NCBI GenBank assembly: GCA_902462065.1
Contig: CABQAK010000002.1
Location: 1-64,000, forward strand
Source of the DNA: an uncultured Collinsella sp.
GTDB lineage: Bacteria; Actinomycetota; Coriobacteriia; Coriobacteriales; Coriobacteriaceae
Reading direction: 5' to 3'
DNA length: 64,000 nt
Part shown: positions 24,515 through 32,583 of the stretch, in pieces
Position numbering within the stretch: position 1 is the first letter of the stretch
Layout of the letters: each line of letters opens with the position of its first letter
Program-made: the position numbers and the translations under genes
The notes under the pieces: model-generated
What the model was told of the DNA's origin: nothing
Seen by the model: the letters and a program-made list of their open reading frames with translations, nothing else
The model's database searches: none

Positions 24515-25528
24515 ATGCCGGATAACGGGTCAATACAAAAAAGAGACGCGCACGAGATGGCTCATGGGCGTCCTGTCCAGATAACCGAGCACACGACGGT
24601 AACCGAGCTGCAGCCCAGTCTGTCCGATGTCGTGTGCGCAAACAAAAAGCTGCAGATTGGCTTTATCGTTGCGCTCGTGGTCCTGGCGCTGCTGTCGGGC
24701 TTTGTAGCTCGTCCGCATTTCGCCGATACCAAAACTTGGGACTCCACCATCGAGGTCATCGACCAAAAGAAGGGTAACGTACTGGCGCTCACGGCTTCAT
24801 GCGTGGCGCTGTCTGCGGGCATTACCGCGCTGCCGGGTGATACGGGAACGCCGGTTGCCGAGCAGCTCGCGCAGCTTTCAGGCAACCTTGGTATCGTGCT
24901 TGCCGTGCTCTACCTAGAGAAATACCTGCTAACCATTTTGTGGTCGGTTGGCCTGGGCATCTTAATCCCGTTTGCGTTGGTGCTCTTTGCGGTGTCGCTC
25001 GGCATTCACGGGCGCTGGAGCACGAGCGCCGTCCTGCGCCGCGTGGCGACTCGCGTGTTGGTGGTCGCCATGATCGGCATGGCGTTGGTACCTGCAAGCG
25101 TATGGGTGTCGCAGAAGGTCGACGAAACGTATCGCGTTAGCATCGAGGCGGCCGAGCAAAAGGCGGCCGACGCTGCGAGTGCGGCAGATAGCGATAGCTC
25201 CAAAACAAGCAAGAAAAAGACCGAGGCCACGGAGTCCAAGAATGTGCTTGAGCAGCTTGCCGACGGGGCCTCGAGCCTGGTCACGTCGGTAACCAGTGGT
25301 GCCAAGCAGATGACCGACGAGATCGTGCACCAGGTGACCGACCTTATCGAAGGCGTCATCGTGATGATCGTGACTTCGTGCGTTATCCCGCTGCTGGTGC
25401 TCGTGGCGTTTCTGTGGCTGGGCCACACCCTGCTGGGGATCGATATCTCCGGCCCGGCGAACTATTTGACGGGCCGCTTTCTGAGCGCTCCTTCCAAGCA
25501 CGCCAAAAAGGGCGGGCAGTCCGAGTAG
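24515..25528 (+). CDS. Integral membrane protein of unknown function
   Basis: A 337-residue protein I do not recognise. Hydrophobic segments lie at about 46-66, 118-140, 146-165, 178-196 and 285-310. The region between about 205 and 275 is hydrophilic, with an Ala/Ser/Lys-rich stretch (AADSDSSKTSKKKTEATESK) followed by a helix that may be amphipathic. Conserved-looking ASCVALSAGITALPGDTGTP precedes the second membrane segment. The ATG is preceded by GAGGAGG at seven bases, so translation should be strong. It is monocistronic, between the lacF and lacABXC units, with its own terminator at 25565. No function can be assigned. Confidence 0.75.
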   Translation: MPDNGSIQKRDAHEMAHGRPVQITEHTTVTELQPSLSDVVCANKKLQIGFIVALVVLALLSGFVARPHFADTKTWDSTIEVIDQKKGNVLALTASCVALSAGITALPGDTGTPVAEQLAQLSGNLGIVLAVLYLEKYLLTILWSVGLGILIPFALVLFAVSLGIHGRWSTSAVLRRVATRVLVVAMIGMALVPASVWVSQKVDETYRVSIEAAEQKAADAASAADSDSSKTSKKKTEATESKNVLEQLADGASSLVTSVTSGAKQMTDEIVHQVTDLIEGVIVMIVTSCVIPLLVLVAFLWLGHTLLGIDISGPANYLTGRFLSAPSKHAKKGGQSE

Positions 25529-25564
25529 CTAAAACAGCTGTATATACCGGGGAATACCGCCGAA

Positions 25565-25598
25565 GGGCGGCCGAGACACGTTCTCGGCCGCCCTTTTG
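25565..25598 (+). terminator. Rho-independent terminator of the membrane protein gene
   Basis: A perfect 11-bp stem GGGCGGCCGAG / CTCGGCCGCCC (25565-25575 with 25583-25593) is followed by TTTTG. Confidence 0.9.
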
Positions 25599-25654
25599 TT
25601 TGTTGAACACATGGTCGCTGCGTCCGCGCCCGGCTCAAACGGTCAGCAAACACC

Positions 25655-25742
25655 TGTGAACGGTATTTGTTCAAAAAAGAACAAAGATAAACAAATAGTT
25701 GTTGCAGTTACTGTTCGAATGTGTTCAAATAAACATGAACAG
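25655..25742 (+). promoter_or_regulatory. lacABXC promoter region with TGTTC half-sites
   Basis: TGTGAACGGT (25655-25664) is followed by the inverted repeat TTTGTTC/GAACAAA (25666-25685) and by TGTTC direct repeats with 10-bp spacing (25712 and 25722), then TGAACAG. The 10-bp phased half-sites match the layout of the lacR and lacF operators. Confidence 0.5.
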
Positions 25743-25835
25743 TGAAGAACCGCACATTCAGATGCCCGGACCTGAACGCGATTCAACACTTCCAAACAGA
25801 AACTACGCACCTGCGTATCTCTCAAGGAGGATGTC

Positions 25836-26264
25836 ATGAGGGTTGTAATCGCTTCCGATGCCGACGGTATGTCGATGAAGGAGTCCATCAAGGAGATGCT
25901 CATCGCCGACGGTCACGAGGTCGTCGACTATTCCGAGACCCCTGCCGCGGACTTTGTCGATTCCGCGACCGCCGTTGCCAAGGACCTGCTGGAGCACAAG
26001 GATTCCCAGGGCTTCGCATTCGATAAGTACGGCGTCGGCTCCTATATGGCCGCCGTCAAGATTAAGGGCATGGTCGTCGCCAACATTTCCGACGAGCGTT
26101 CCGCCTACATGACCCGCGAGCACAACGGCTCGCGCATGGTCACCATGGGCCCGGGCGTTGTGGGCACCGAGGTCGCCAAGAAGATCGCCCGCGAGTTCCT
26201 GCGCGCCCAGTACGCCGGCGGCCGTCACCAGATCCGTGTCGACATGCTCAACAAGATGGCCTAA
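25836..26264 (+). CDS. lacA: Galactose-6-phosphate isomerase subunit LacA
   Basis: With LacB it converts galactose-6-phosphate to tagatose-6-phosphate. The 142-residue RpiB/LacAB-family protein matches LacA closely at its end (YAGGRHQIRVDMLNKMA) and in KIKGMVVANISDERSAYMTR. As usual for LacA it lacks the catalytic Cys of RpiB-type enzymes, which LacB supplies. AAGGAGG is seven bases upstream. It is the first gene of the tagatose-pathway cluster, 63 bases before lacB. Confidence 0.95.
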   Translation: MRVVIASDADGMSMKESIKEMLIADGHEVVDYSETPAADFVDSATAVAKDLLEHKDSQGFAFDKYGVGSYMAAVKIKGMVVANISDERSAYMTREHNGSRMVTMGPGVVGTEVAKKIAREFLRAQYAGGRHQIRVDMLNKMA

Positions 26265-26327
26265 CGAGAGCCACCGAGAACTCGAACTTCTACCTCAACT
26301 TGTGAATTCAGACGAAAGGACGTTCTG

Positions 26328-26852
26328 ATGAAGAAGACCATCGCAATCGGTTGCGACCATATCGTTACGGACGAGAAGATCTATCTGGCCGACCGCCTGG
26401 AGCAGGCTGGCTACAAGGTGCTCGACTGCGGTACCTACAGCCACACCCGTACGCACTATCCCATCTACGGTAAGGCCGTGGGCGAGGCTGTTGCCAGCGG
26501 CAAGGCCGACTTTGGCGTGGCCCTGTGCGGCACCGGCATCGGCATCACCAACGCCGTCAACAAGGTTCCCGGCGCCCGCTGCGCCCTGGTTCGCGACATG
26601 ACCTCTGCCCTGTATGCCCGTCGCGAGCTCAACGCCAACATCGTGGGCTTTGGCGGCAAGATTACCGGCGAGTTCCTGATGGCCGATATCATGCTTGCCT
26701 TCCTGGAGGAGCCCTACGAGAAGACCCCCGAGCACGATGCCCTGATCGCCAAGATCGATGCCTGCAATAAGGCCGACGCCGAGGCTCAGGCTGACCCGCA
26801 CTTCTTTGACGAGTTCCTCGAGAAGTGGGACCGCGGCGAATACCACGACTAA
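26328..26852 (+). CDS. lacB: Galactose-6-phosphate isomerase subunit LacB
   Basis: The catalytic partner of LacA. It has 174 residues and the RpiB-family features: N-terminal [29 protein letters not shown] with the conserved Cys, and [21 protein letters not shown] is about eight bases upstream. A strong hairpin (26859-26882) and a composite palindrome follow at once, separating lacAB from lacX; the hairpin may lower distal expression. Confidence 0.95.
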   Translation: MKKTIAIGCDHIVTDEKIYLADRLEQAGYKVLDCGTYSHTRTHYPIYGKAVGEAVASGKADFGVALCGTGIGITNAVNKVPGARCALVRDMTSALYARRELNANIVGFGGKITGEFLMADIMLAFLEEPYEKTPEHDALIAKIDACNKADAEAQADPHFFDEFLEKWDRGEYHD

Positions 26853-26858
26853 TTAAGT

Positions 26859-26997
26859 TCCGGCGTTCTGCCGAACGCCGGACCGGTCGACGCTGCGCGG
26901 CGCTCAGGCACCCCATCTCGCCGCTCAAACCGTCGCTCGCGTACATGAAGTACGCGTCGCTCCTCTTTCGCGGCGACCTGGGGCACCTGAGCGCCGC
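26859..26997. repeat. Composite nested palindrome after lacB (locus L1)
   Basis: A gene-proximal hairpin (26859-26882, TCCGGCGTT/AACGCCGGA) is followed by CGACGCTGCGC and then a large palindrome: outer arms 26897-26915 and 26979-26997 (17 of 19 paired), inner CGCCG/CGGCG, and core GCGTAC...GTACGC. Outside it, nothing further is recognised in 26853-27229. Confidence 0.7.
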
Positions 26998-27229
26998 TCG
27001 CTGACGTTGGGGGTACCTGCAGGGTTACCGCTGTTGTTGCGAAGCGTTCTGGTACGGCGAGCAGCTCCGATAACACGTTTGCTTGCTTGGCTTGAGTGCT
27101 TCGCTCTTGGCGGTACCCGGCATTCTGCAGCTTTTCAATTGACGGCTCGCGTTTCTGTGAGGGGGCGCGGGCCGGTTTTCTATCAGCCCTATTGACTTGG
27201 CGGGCTGTCGTAAGAAAGGGAAGGCTCCT

Positions 27230-28111
27230 ATGGAGTTTATTCTTGATAACGGTTCTATTCGTGTGGCGCTGAGCACGGCTGGCGGATCGTTCACCTCGAT
27301 TAAAGCCAACGGTCGCGAGTACCTGTGGCAGGGCGATCCTTCGGTCTGGTCGGGGCAGGCGCCCATTTGCTTCCCGATCTGCGGCGGCCTTCGTGAGGGC
27401 CGCGCGATGACCATGGGCGGACACGAGGTCAAGCTTGCCCGCCACGGCTTTGCGCGCAAGCAGGAGTGGAAGCTCGAGGAGCAGAGTGACAACATGGTTG
27501 CGCTGAGCCTAAGCTCTACCGACCATGCCGAGTTGCTCGAGCAGTACCCGTATCCGTTTAAGATCGTTGCTCGTTACACGATCGATTCGGAAAAGGTGGC
27601 CGTGTCGTACGAGGTGACCAATGAGGGCACCGAGGACATGCCGTTCTTTGTGGGCGGTCACCCCGGCTTTAAGTGCCCGCTCGACGAGGGCGAGTCCTAT
27701 GACGACTACGAGCTCCGTTTTGAGCAGCGTGAGGCCACCGAGCTCTGCACTGCCGTTCCCTCGACGGGCTTGATTGATGTTGAGCATCGCAGCAAGAACC
27801 CCATGATCGGCCAGAACCTGCCGCTTACCCACGAACTCTTTGACTTCGCGGAGACCATCTTCGACGTGCTCGAGAGCCGCGTGGTTACGCTGACCAAGAA
27901 AACCGAGGACAAGGGCGTGCGCCTGACGTTCCCCGATATGCCGTACCTGATTGTGTGGAGCAAGCCCGAGGGCGACTTTGTGGCTGTTGAGCCGTGGGGC
28001 GGCCTGTCCACCTGCTCCGACGAGGACGATATTCTTGAGCACAAGCGTGGCTGCCTGGTGGCCAAGCCGGGAGAGACCGTCACCCGCGGCTTTGAGATCG
28101 AGATCCTTTAA
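27230..28111 (+). CDS. lacX: Galactose-mutarotase-like protein LacX
   Basis: An aldose-1-epimerase-superfamily protein of 293 residues. It has ICFPICGGLREG, HGFARKQEW, GGHPGFKCPL and, near the C terminus, VEPWGGLSTC. These match the LacX subgroup found in lac operons with the tagatose pathway. Its exact substrate is not settled; hexose-6-phosphate mutarotation is the usual proposal. The ATG at 27230 (AAGG five bases upstream) begins MEFILDNGSIRVAL. It lies between lacB and lacC on the same strand. Confidence 0.85.
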   Translation: MEFILDNGSIRVALSTAGGSFTSIKANGREYLWQGDPSVWSGQAPICFPICGGLREGRAMTMGGHEVKLARHGFARKQEWKLEEQSDNMVALSLSSTDHAELLEQYPYPFKIVARYTIDSEKVAVSYEVTNEGTEDMPFFVGGHPGFKCPLDEGESYDDYELRFEQREATELCTAVPSTGLIDVEHRSKNPMIGQNLPLTHELFDFAETIFDVLESRVVTLTKKTEDKGVRLTFPDMPYLIVWSKPEGDFVAVEPWGGLSTCSDEDDILEHKRGCLVAKPGETVTRGFEIEIL

Positions 28112-28164
28112 CGAGTTATCGTATGTTTGGGGCGGGTCATGCCGTCCCGGAACAGGAGTTCAAC

Positions 28165-29100
28165 ATGATTCTAACCGTTACCATGAACCCGTCGATTGAT
28201 ACGCGTTATCAGCTCGACAAGCTGATCATCGACGATGTTAACCGTGTGACGCCCGAAAAGACCGCTGGCGGCAAGGGCCTCAACGTGAGCCGTGTGCTGC
28301 TGCAGTTGGGCGACGATGTGCTCGCGACCGGTCTGCTCGGCGGCCACATGGGTGCCTATATGGCCGAGCTTATGGATGCCGACGGCGTCAAGAACGACTT
28401 TGTGCCCATCGCCGGCGAGACGCGCATTTGCCTGAATATTCTGCACGAGGGTAATCAGACCGAGCTGCTGGAGAGCGGCCCGCAGATCGCCCCGGCCGAG
28501 CTCGAGGCCTTTACGGCCAAGTTCGCCGAGCTTGCAGCGAAGGCGGACGTTGTGACGCTTTCGGGCTCGCTGCCGCGTGGCGTCGATGCCGGCTACTATG
28601 CCGAGCTCGTCAAGATCGCCGAGGAGGCGGGCGCCAAGGTGCTGCTCGACACCTCGGGTGCATCGCTGGAGGCCGCGCTGGAGTCCGACGCAAAGCCTGA
28701 GCTCGTAAAGCCCAATCTGACCGAGATTAACGGCCTGCTGGGTACGTCCTTTACGACCGATGATGTCGATGCCCTGCGCGAGGCGCTTGCCGCCGATGAC
28801 CGTTTTGCCGGTATCCCCTGGGTTGTCGTTTCGATGGGCGCTGCCGGTTCGGTGGGCTTCCATGAGGGCCGCGCGTTCCGCGCCAAGACGCCCGCGATTG
28901 CGGCTGTGAACGCGACGGGTTCCGGTGACTCGACCATCGCCGGTTTTGCGCATGCCATTGCTGCTGGTGCCGACGACGTCACGGTGCTCAAGACCGCCAA
29001 TACCTGCGGCAAGCTCAACGCCATGGATCCCAAGACGGGCCACCTGGTCATGGACCGCTGGGACGAGATCTACAACAACGTTGAAGTTACGGAGCTTTAA
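28165..29100 (+). CDS. lacC: Tagatose-6-phosphate kinase
   Basis: Phosphorylates tagatose-6-phosphate to the 1,6-bisphosphate using ATP. The 311-residue PfkB-family (1-phosphofructokinase subgroup) protein has the N-terminal VTMNPSIDTRY, GGKGLNVSRVL, SGSLPRGVDAGYY and the catalytic NATGSGDSTIAGF signature with the base Asp. CAGGAG lies eight bases before the ATG at 28165. It is last in the lac cluster, and no lacD aldolase follows; instead a hairpin (29102-29129) and a composite palindrome appear. Confidence 0.93.
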   Translation: MILTVTMNPSIDTRYQLDKLIIDDVNRVTPEKTAGGKGLNVSRVLLQLGDDVLATGLLGGHMGAYMAELMDADGVKNDFVPIAGETRICLNILHEGNQTELLESGPQIAPAELEAFTAKFAELAAKADVVTLSGSLPRGVDAGYYAELVKIAEEAGAKVLLDTSGASLEAALESDAKPELVKPNLTEINGLLGTSFTTDDVDALREALAADDRFAGIPWVVVSMGAAGSVGFHEGRAFRAKTPAIAAVNATGSGDSTIAGFAHAIAAGADDVTVLKTANTCGKLNAMDPKTGHLVMDRWDEIYNNVEVTEL

Positions 29101-29101
29101 A

Positions 29102-29240
29102 GTTACGGCGTTTTACCAAACGCCGTAACCGCTCGACGCTGCGCGGGCCGCATTTGGACAATCTGACGTTCAACTTCAAGGGCGCGACCAGAAGGTCAGC
29201 GCCCTTTCGTTTCGCGTCACCTTGTCTCAAATGCGGCCCG
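29102..29240. repeat. Composite nested palindrome after lacC (locus L2)
   Basis: Hairpin GTTACGGCGTTTT/AAACGCCGTAAC (29102-29129), linker CGCTCGACGCTGCG, then outer arms 29144-29161 and 29222-29240 (18 bp pairing with one bulge). The inner part carries TGACG/CGTCA and a terminator-like AAGGGCGC/GCGCCCTT stem. About 97 bp are nearly identical to locus L6 at 63054-63150. Confidence 0.8.
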
Positions 29241-29299
29241 CTCGCTGTCGTTGCCAAAACATCGGCGTCGCCTTGCTTCGGGAATGCGGCAGATAGAGA

Positions 29300-29336
29300 C
29301 GTTCCTTTTTTGCCGGCAGTTTGGGACACTCCTTAC
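29300..29336. repeat. Direct repeat flanking the AAA-ATPase gene (left copy)
   Basis: TGCCGGCAGTTTGGGACACT (29311-29330, continuing CCTT) matches 30821-30844 with one mismatch. Similarity extends upstream through TTCCTTTTT against CTCCTTCTC. Confidence 0.6.
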
Positions 29337-29358
29337 GGGGCACCCCCCTCCACAGCGC

Positions 29359-30660
29359 CTATGCCAGCTTGTCGATTTGCCCAATCTCCCAGAGCGGAAT
29401 ATTGACGAGCGTGCCTTCGTCTCTATATGCCGCTAACGATGTTCTCACGCAGCGCTCGAGCTTGAACTTCTCGCAGGCAATCCTCAGGCTCTTTGATTTG
29501 AGATTCTCTGCCGCCTTGACCTCGAGCGGAAGCACGGTCCCCGCATGGTCGACGGCAAAGTCAGTCTCTGCATTGCCGGAGGAGGATGACCAATACGCGG
29601 GGGTATTGCCTTGGAGCATAAGCTCCTGTGCGACGTATTGCTCGGTCAGCGAGCCTTTGAACTCCGTAAAAACAGCGGGCCCGTTCAGAACAATGGCTGG
29701 CGTGAGGCCGGAGAGTGCTCCGAGGATGCCGGTGTCGATGCAGAACAGCTTGAAGCCCGAGAGATCCTCGTAGCTTGTGAGCGGTGCTCTTAGGGCGGAA
29801 ACACGTGGTACCTTATGAACGATTCCATAGTCCATGAGCCACTGGAGGCTTTCCTCAAAATCGCGTGCGCGCGCCCCGGGACGAAGCGCGCCGTAGACGA
29901 ACTTCTTGTTTTCCTTTGCGAGCTGGCCGGGAAGGGATTTCCAAACCAGCCTCATGCGCTCGACGATGCGGGCTGGCGCATGTTTGCCAAAATCGGATTC
30001 ATAAGCTTCGATGATTTGCTGCTGAAGCCTGCGGGCCTCGATGAAATCGTGGGAGGCGGCGAAAGCGGAGACAACTTCTGGCATGCCACCGACAACGAGG
30101 TATTCCTTGAGCAGGCGCTCGAGCTTTTCGGAAACGTTCGCCAGCAGGTCCATGTCTGCGGCAAGGATGGCATCTGCGAGCGGATCGCCATCGACGGCAC
30201 GAACGAACTCGACAAACCCCATGGGGCGCATGGTAAGCTGGTCGATCTTGCCGACGGGGAACGACTCGTTTTCGCGTCGGAGCGCGAGCCCCATATAGGA
30301 GCCGGCTGCCATGATATGGTATTCCGGCGCCAGCTCGTTGAAGTATTTGAGCGAGGTGATGCCACGCGGTGCCTCTTGGATTTCGTCGAAGATGATGAGC
30401 GTGTCTGTCGGCGTTATGGTCTGGCCGCGCAGGAGCTCTATCTGGGAGATGATGCGTTTGGGGTCAAGGCTTCCGTCGAACAGCGAACGTGCGCCCGGTT
30501 CGAGCATAAAGTCAAAACGGATGACGTTTTGATACTGCTGGCCTGCGAATTCGTTGAGAAGCCAGGTTTTTCCCGTCTGGCGGGCCCCCTTAAGCAGGAG
30601 GGGCTTGCGGTTTGACCTAGATTTCCAAGCGATGAGTTCGTCCATTAGCTGTCGCTGCAT
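29359..30660 (-). CDS. AAA+ ATPase with DUF4143 domain
   Basis: A 433-residue P-loop ATPase of the common orphan family with an AAA domain followed by DUF4143. The Walker A motif GARQTGKT is at residues 25-32, and Walker B is in TLIIFDEIQEAP. The C-terminal nuclease-like portion contains AETDFAVDHAGTVLPLEVKA, resembling the PD-(D/E)XK pattern seen in DUF4143 proteins. The biological role of the family is not established. Flanking 24-bp direct repeats and the tandem 33-bp repeats immediately upstream suggest a self-contained mobile or selfish cassette. Confidence 0.88.
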   Translation of the reverse strand: MQRQLMDELIAWKSRSNRKPLLLKGARQTGKTWLLNEFAGQQYQNVIRFDFMLEPGARSLFDGSLDPKRIISQIELLRGQTITPTDTLIIFDEIQEAPRGITSLKYFNELAPEYHIMAAGSYMGLALRRENESFPVGKIDQLTMRPMGFVEFVRAVDGDPLADAILAADMDLLANVSEKLERLLKEYLVVGGMPEVVSAFAASHDFIEARRLQQQIIEAYESDFGKHAPARIVERMRLVWKSLPGQLAKENKKFVYGALRPGARARDFEESLQWLMDYGIVHKVPRVSALRAPLTSYEDLSGFKLFCIDTGILGALSGLTPAIVLNGPAVFTEFKGSLTEQYVAQELMLQGNTPAYWSSSSGNAETDFAVDHAGTVLPLEVKAAENLKSKSLRIACEKFKLERCVRTSLAAYRDEGTLVNIPLWEIGQIDKLA

Positions 30661-30703
30661 ACTGCCCCCTAACGATCATGGTTAGTATAAGACCGTCTTG
30701 GTC

Positions 30704-30795
30704 TTTCCATCGAAAAATGTGGGAGTAAACCACGTTTTTCCATCGAATAATGTGGGAGGTAACCACGTTTTTCCATCGAATAATGTGGGGTTTAG
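30704..30795. repeat. Three tandem 33-bp repeats upstream of the AAA-ATPase gene
   Basis: TTTCCATCGAAWAATGTGGG starts at 30704, 30737 and 30770, giving a 33-bp period. Each junction forms the imperfect 26-bp palindrome CCACGTTTTTCC...AATGTGG. The repeats begin 44 bases upstream of the ATPase start codon and probably cover its promoter. Confidence 0.75.
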
Positions 30796-30808
30796 GTCGG
30801 CACCTGGG

Positions 30809-30845
30809 GCGCTCCTTCTCTGCCGGCAGTTTGGAACACTCCTTG
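30809..30845. repeat. Direct repeat flanking the AAA-ATPase gene (right copy)
   Basis: The 24-bp core TGCCGGCAGTTTGGAACACT (30821-30840, continuing CCTT) repeats the left copy at 29311. Confidence 0.6.
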
Positions 30846-30881
30846 TTTTGGTGCAAATTAGCTACCCTTACACCAATAAAG

Positions 30882-30915
30882 CGGCGCCCGTCGGCGATGT
30901 TGCCGGCGGGCGCCG
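30882..30915 (-). terminator. Rho-independent terminator of galKT
   Basis: CGGCGCCCGTCGGC (30882-30895) pairs with GCCGGCGGGCGCCG (30902-30915) and is followed on the minus strand by CTTTATTGG. It is nearly the same stem as the galM terminator. Confidence 0.82.
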
Positions 30916-30963
30916 TGGTCGTGTTGGCGCTATCTGTTGCGTGCGTGCGTTCGGGCCCGCGCT

Positions 30964-32583
30964 CTATAGCGAGTCGATAAAGCGCTGTTGGGCGGCGCGG
31001 CCGGCTTCGTCCCATTTAAAGACGCCGGCGTTGTCGAGCACGTGGCCAAACACCACGCCGACCTCCTCGTGCAGGATATCGATGGCGTTGCCGACCGTAA
31101 GCTCGTCGGCGCGGCGGGCATAGACATCCTCGGCCCACGCGGCATGGCTGCGGCAAAGATCATCGCCCTCGAGCGCGCCGGCAAGGTCGTAGCTGGCATC
31201 GGCCTTGGCGGCAAGCAGGTGCTCGCGGACAGCGCCGAGTTCGGGAACCAAGCGCGGCGGCAGAATGGCCAGGCCCATGACCTCGATCAGGCCGATGTTC
31301 TCCTTCTTAATGTGATGGTACTCGGCATGCGGGTGGAAAACGCCCAGCTGATGCTCGTCGGTCGTGATGTTGCAGCGAAGCGCCAGGTAGGCCTCGTAGA
31401 TTTCGCCGCCGGCGTTGCCGCGGGAGTCTACGCGGCGAATGACGGGCGTCACGGTGTTGTGCGCCACGCCATCGGCTGTGTGCGCGATGACGCCAACAGA
31501 CTCATCGCTCCACTCGCGCCAGGCGAGGATAATCTTCTCGGCGGCATCGAGCAGCTGAGCGCGGTCATGCGAGCGCAGGCGCAGCACCGAGAGTGGCCAC
31601 TGCAGCACGCTACCGCTGACCTGGTCAAAACCGGGCACGCTAAACTGCGAGACCTCGGCTGCGTGCATCATGGGGAACTCGTGTGCGCCGCCCTGGAAGT
31701 GGTCGTGCGACAAGATCGAGCCGCCCACGATGGGCAGGTCGGCGTTGGAGCCGATGAAGTAATGCGGGAACAGGTCCACAAAGTCGAGCAGGCAGGTCAG
31801 GCCCTTGCGGTCGACGTGCATCGGACGATGCTCGGAGCTCATGGCAATGCAGTGCTCGTTAAAGTACGCGTACGGGCTGTACTGGAAGCCCCAGCGCTCG
31901 CCGTCGAGCTGGATGGGGATAACGCGCAGATTCTGGCGGGCGGGGTGAGCTCCGCCGTCGGCTGCGGCGGAGCGTCCGGGATAGCCCTCGTTTTCGATGC
32001 AGAGCTGGCAGGCGGGATACTTCTCGCCCGTGTTCTTAGCTGCACCTGCCGCGGCGATATCGCGCGGGTCCTTCTCGGGCTTGGACAGGTTGATGGTGAT
32101 CTCAAGATCGCCCCAGTTGGTGGGAGTGCTCCATTTGATGTTGCGCGCGATGGCGGCACGGCGCACGTAGCCGGCGTCGCAGCACAGGCCGTAGAACCAG
32201 TCGGTCGCGGCACGAGGCTCGTTGACGCCCATACGCCCATTGAATTCCTCGTTTACAACCGAAGGCCTCGGCATGAGCGCGCCCATGATGCGCATGGCGA
32301 TGCGATCGCGGCCCGACGCCGTGTCCTCGGCAGCACCGTTGGCAACGGCAGTCTCGGCAAGCGCGGCAAGCGTGCCTTCAAGGTCAAAGTCGGGCAGGGT
32401 ATCGGGGTGCAAGAGCGAGAGTTTCTCAACCTGGAGTGCCCAGGCCATGTCGAGTACCGGCCCCGTGGCGCCGATGCACTCGAGAACGGTGTTGTATGCC
32501 CAGATGCGATCGTCCTGGCCGATCATCGATCGGTGGATGGCATATTCGATGAGGCCCTGCGCGGCCTCGCGCACATCAGTCAT
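30964..32583 (-). CDS. galT: UDP-glucose-hexose-1-phosphate uridylyltransferase, type 2
   Basis: Transfers UMP from UDP-glucose to galactose-1-phosphate (Leloir pathway). At 539 residues it is of the long class found in Firmicutes and Actinobacteria. It has FPMMHAAEVSQFSVPG, the SHDHFQGG active-site motif (the second His carries the uridylyl group) and HPHAEYHHIKKENIGLIEVM. The ATG at 32583 overlaps the galK TAA stop as TAATG, indicating translational coupling; another ATG at 32592 lacks a good site. It is the second gene of the galKT operon. Confidence 0.93.
   Translation of the reverse strand: MTDVREAAQGLIEYAIHRSMIGQDDRIWAYNTVLECIGATGPVLDMAWALQVEKLSLLHPDTLPDFDLEGTLAALAETAVANGAAEDTASGRDRIAMRIMGALMPRPSVVNEEFNGRMGVNEPRAATDWFYGLCCDAGYVRRAAIARNIKWSTPTNWGDLEITINLSKPEKDPRDIAAAGAAKNTGEKYPACQLCIENEGYPGRSAAADGGAHPARQNLRVIPIQLDGERWGFQYSPYAYFNEHCIAMSSEHRPMHVDRKGLTCLLDFVDLFPHYFIGSNADLPIVGGSILSHDHFQGGAHEFPMMHAAEVSQFSVPGFDQVSGSVLQWPLSVLRLRSHDRAQLLDAAEKIILAWREWSDESVGVIAHTADGVAHNTVTPVIRRVDSRGNAGGEIYEAYLALRCNITTDEHQLGVFHPHAEYHHIKKENIGLIEVMGLAILPPRLVPELGAVREHLLAAKADASYDLAGALEGDDLCRSHAAWAEDVYARRADELTVGNAIDILHEEVGVVFGHVLDNAGVFKWDEAGRAAQQRFIDSL

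Noticed and set aside
30617..31015. Open frame across the 33-bp tandem repeats (repeated RWKNVV peptide)
   Set aside because: It arises because 33 is divisible by three; there is no ribosome-binding site or domain, and it overlaps the promoter and terminator region.
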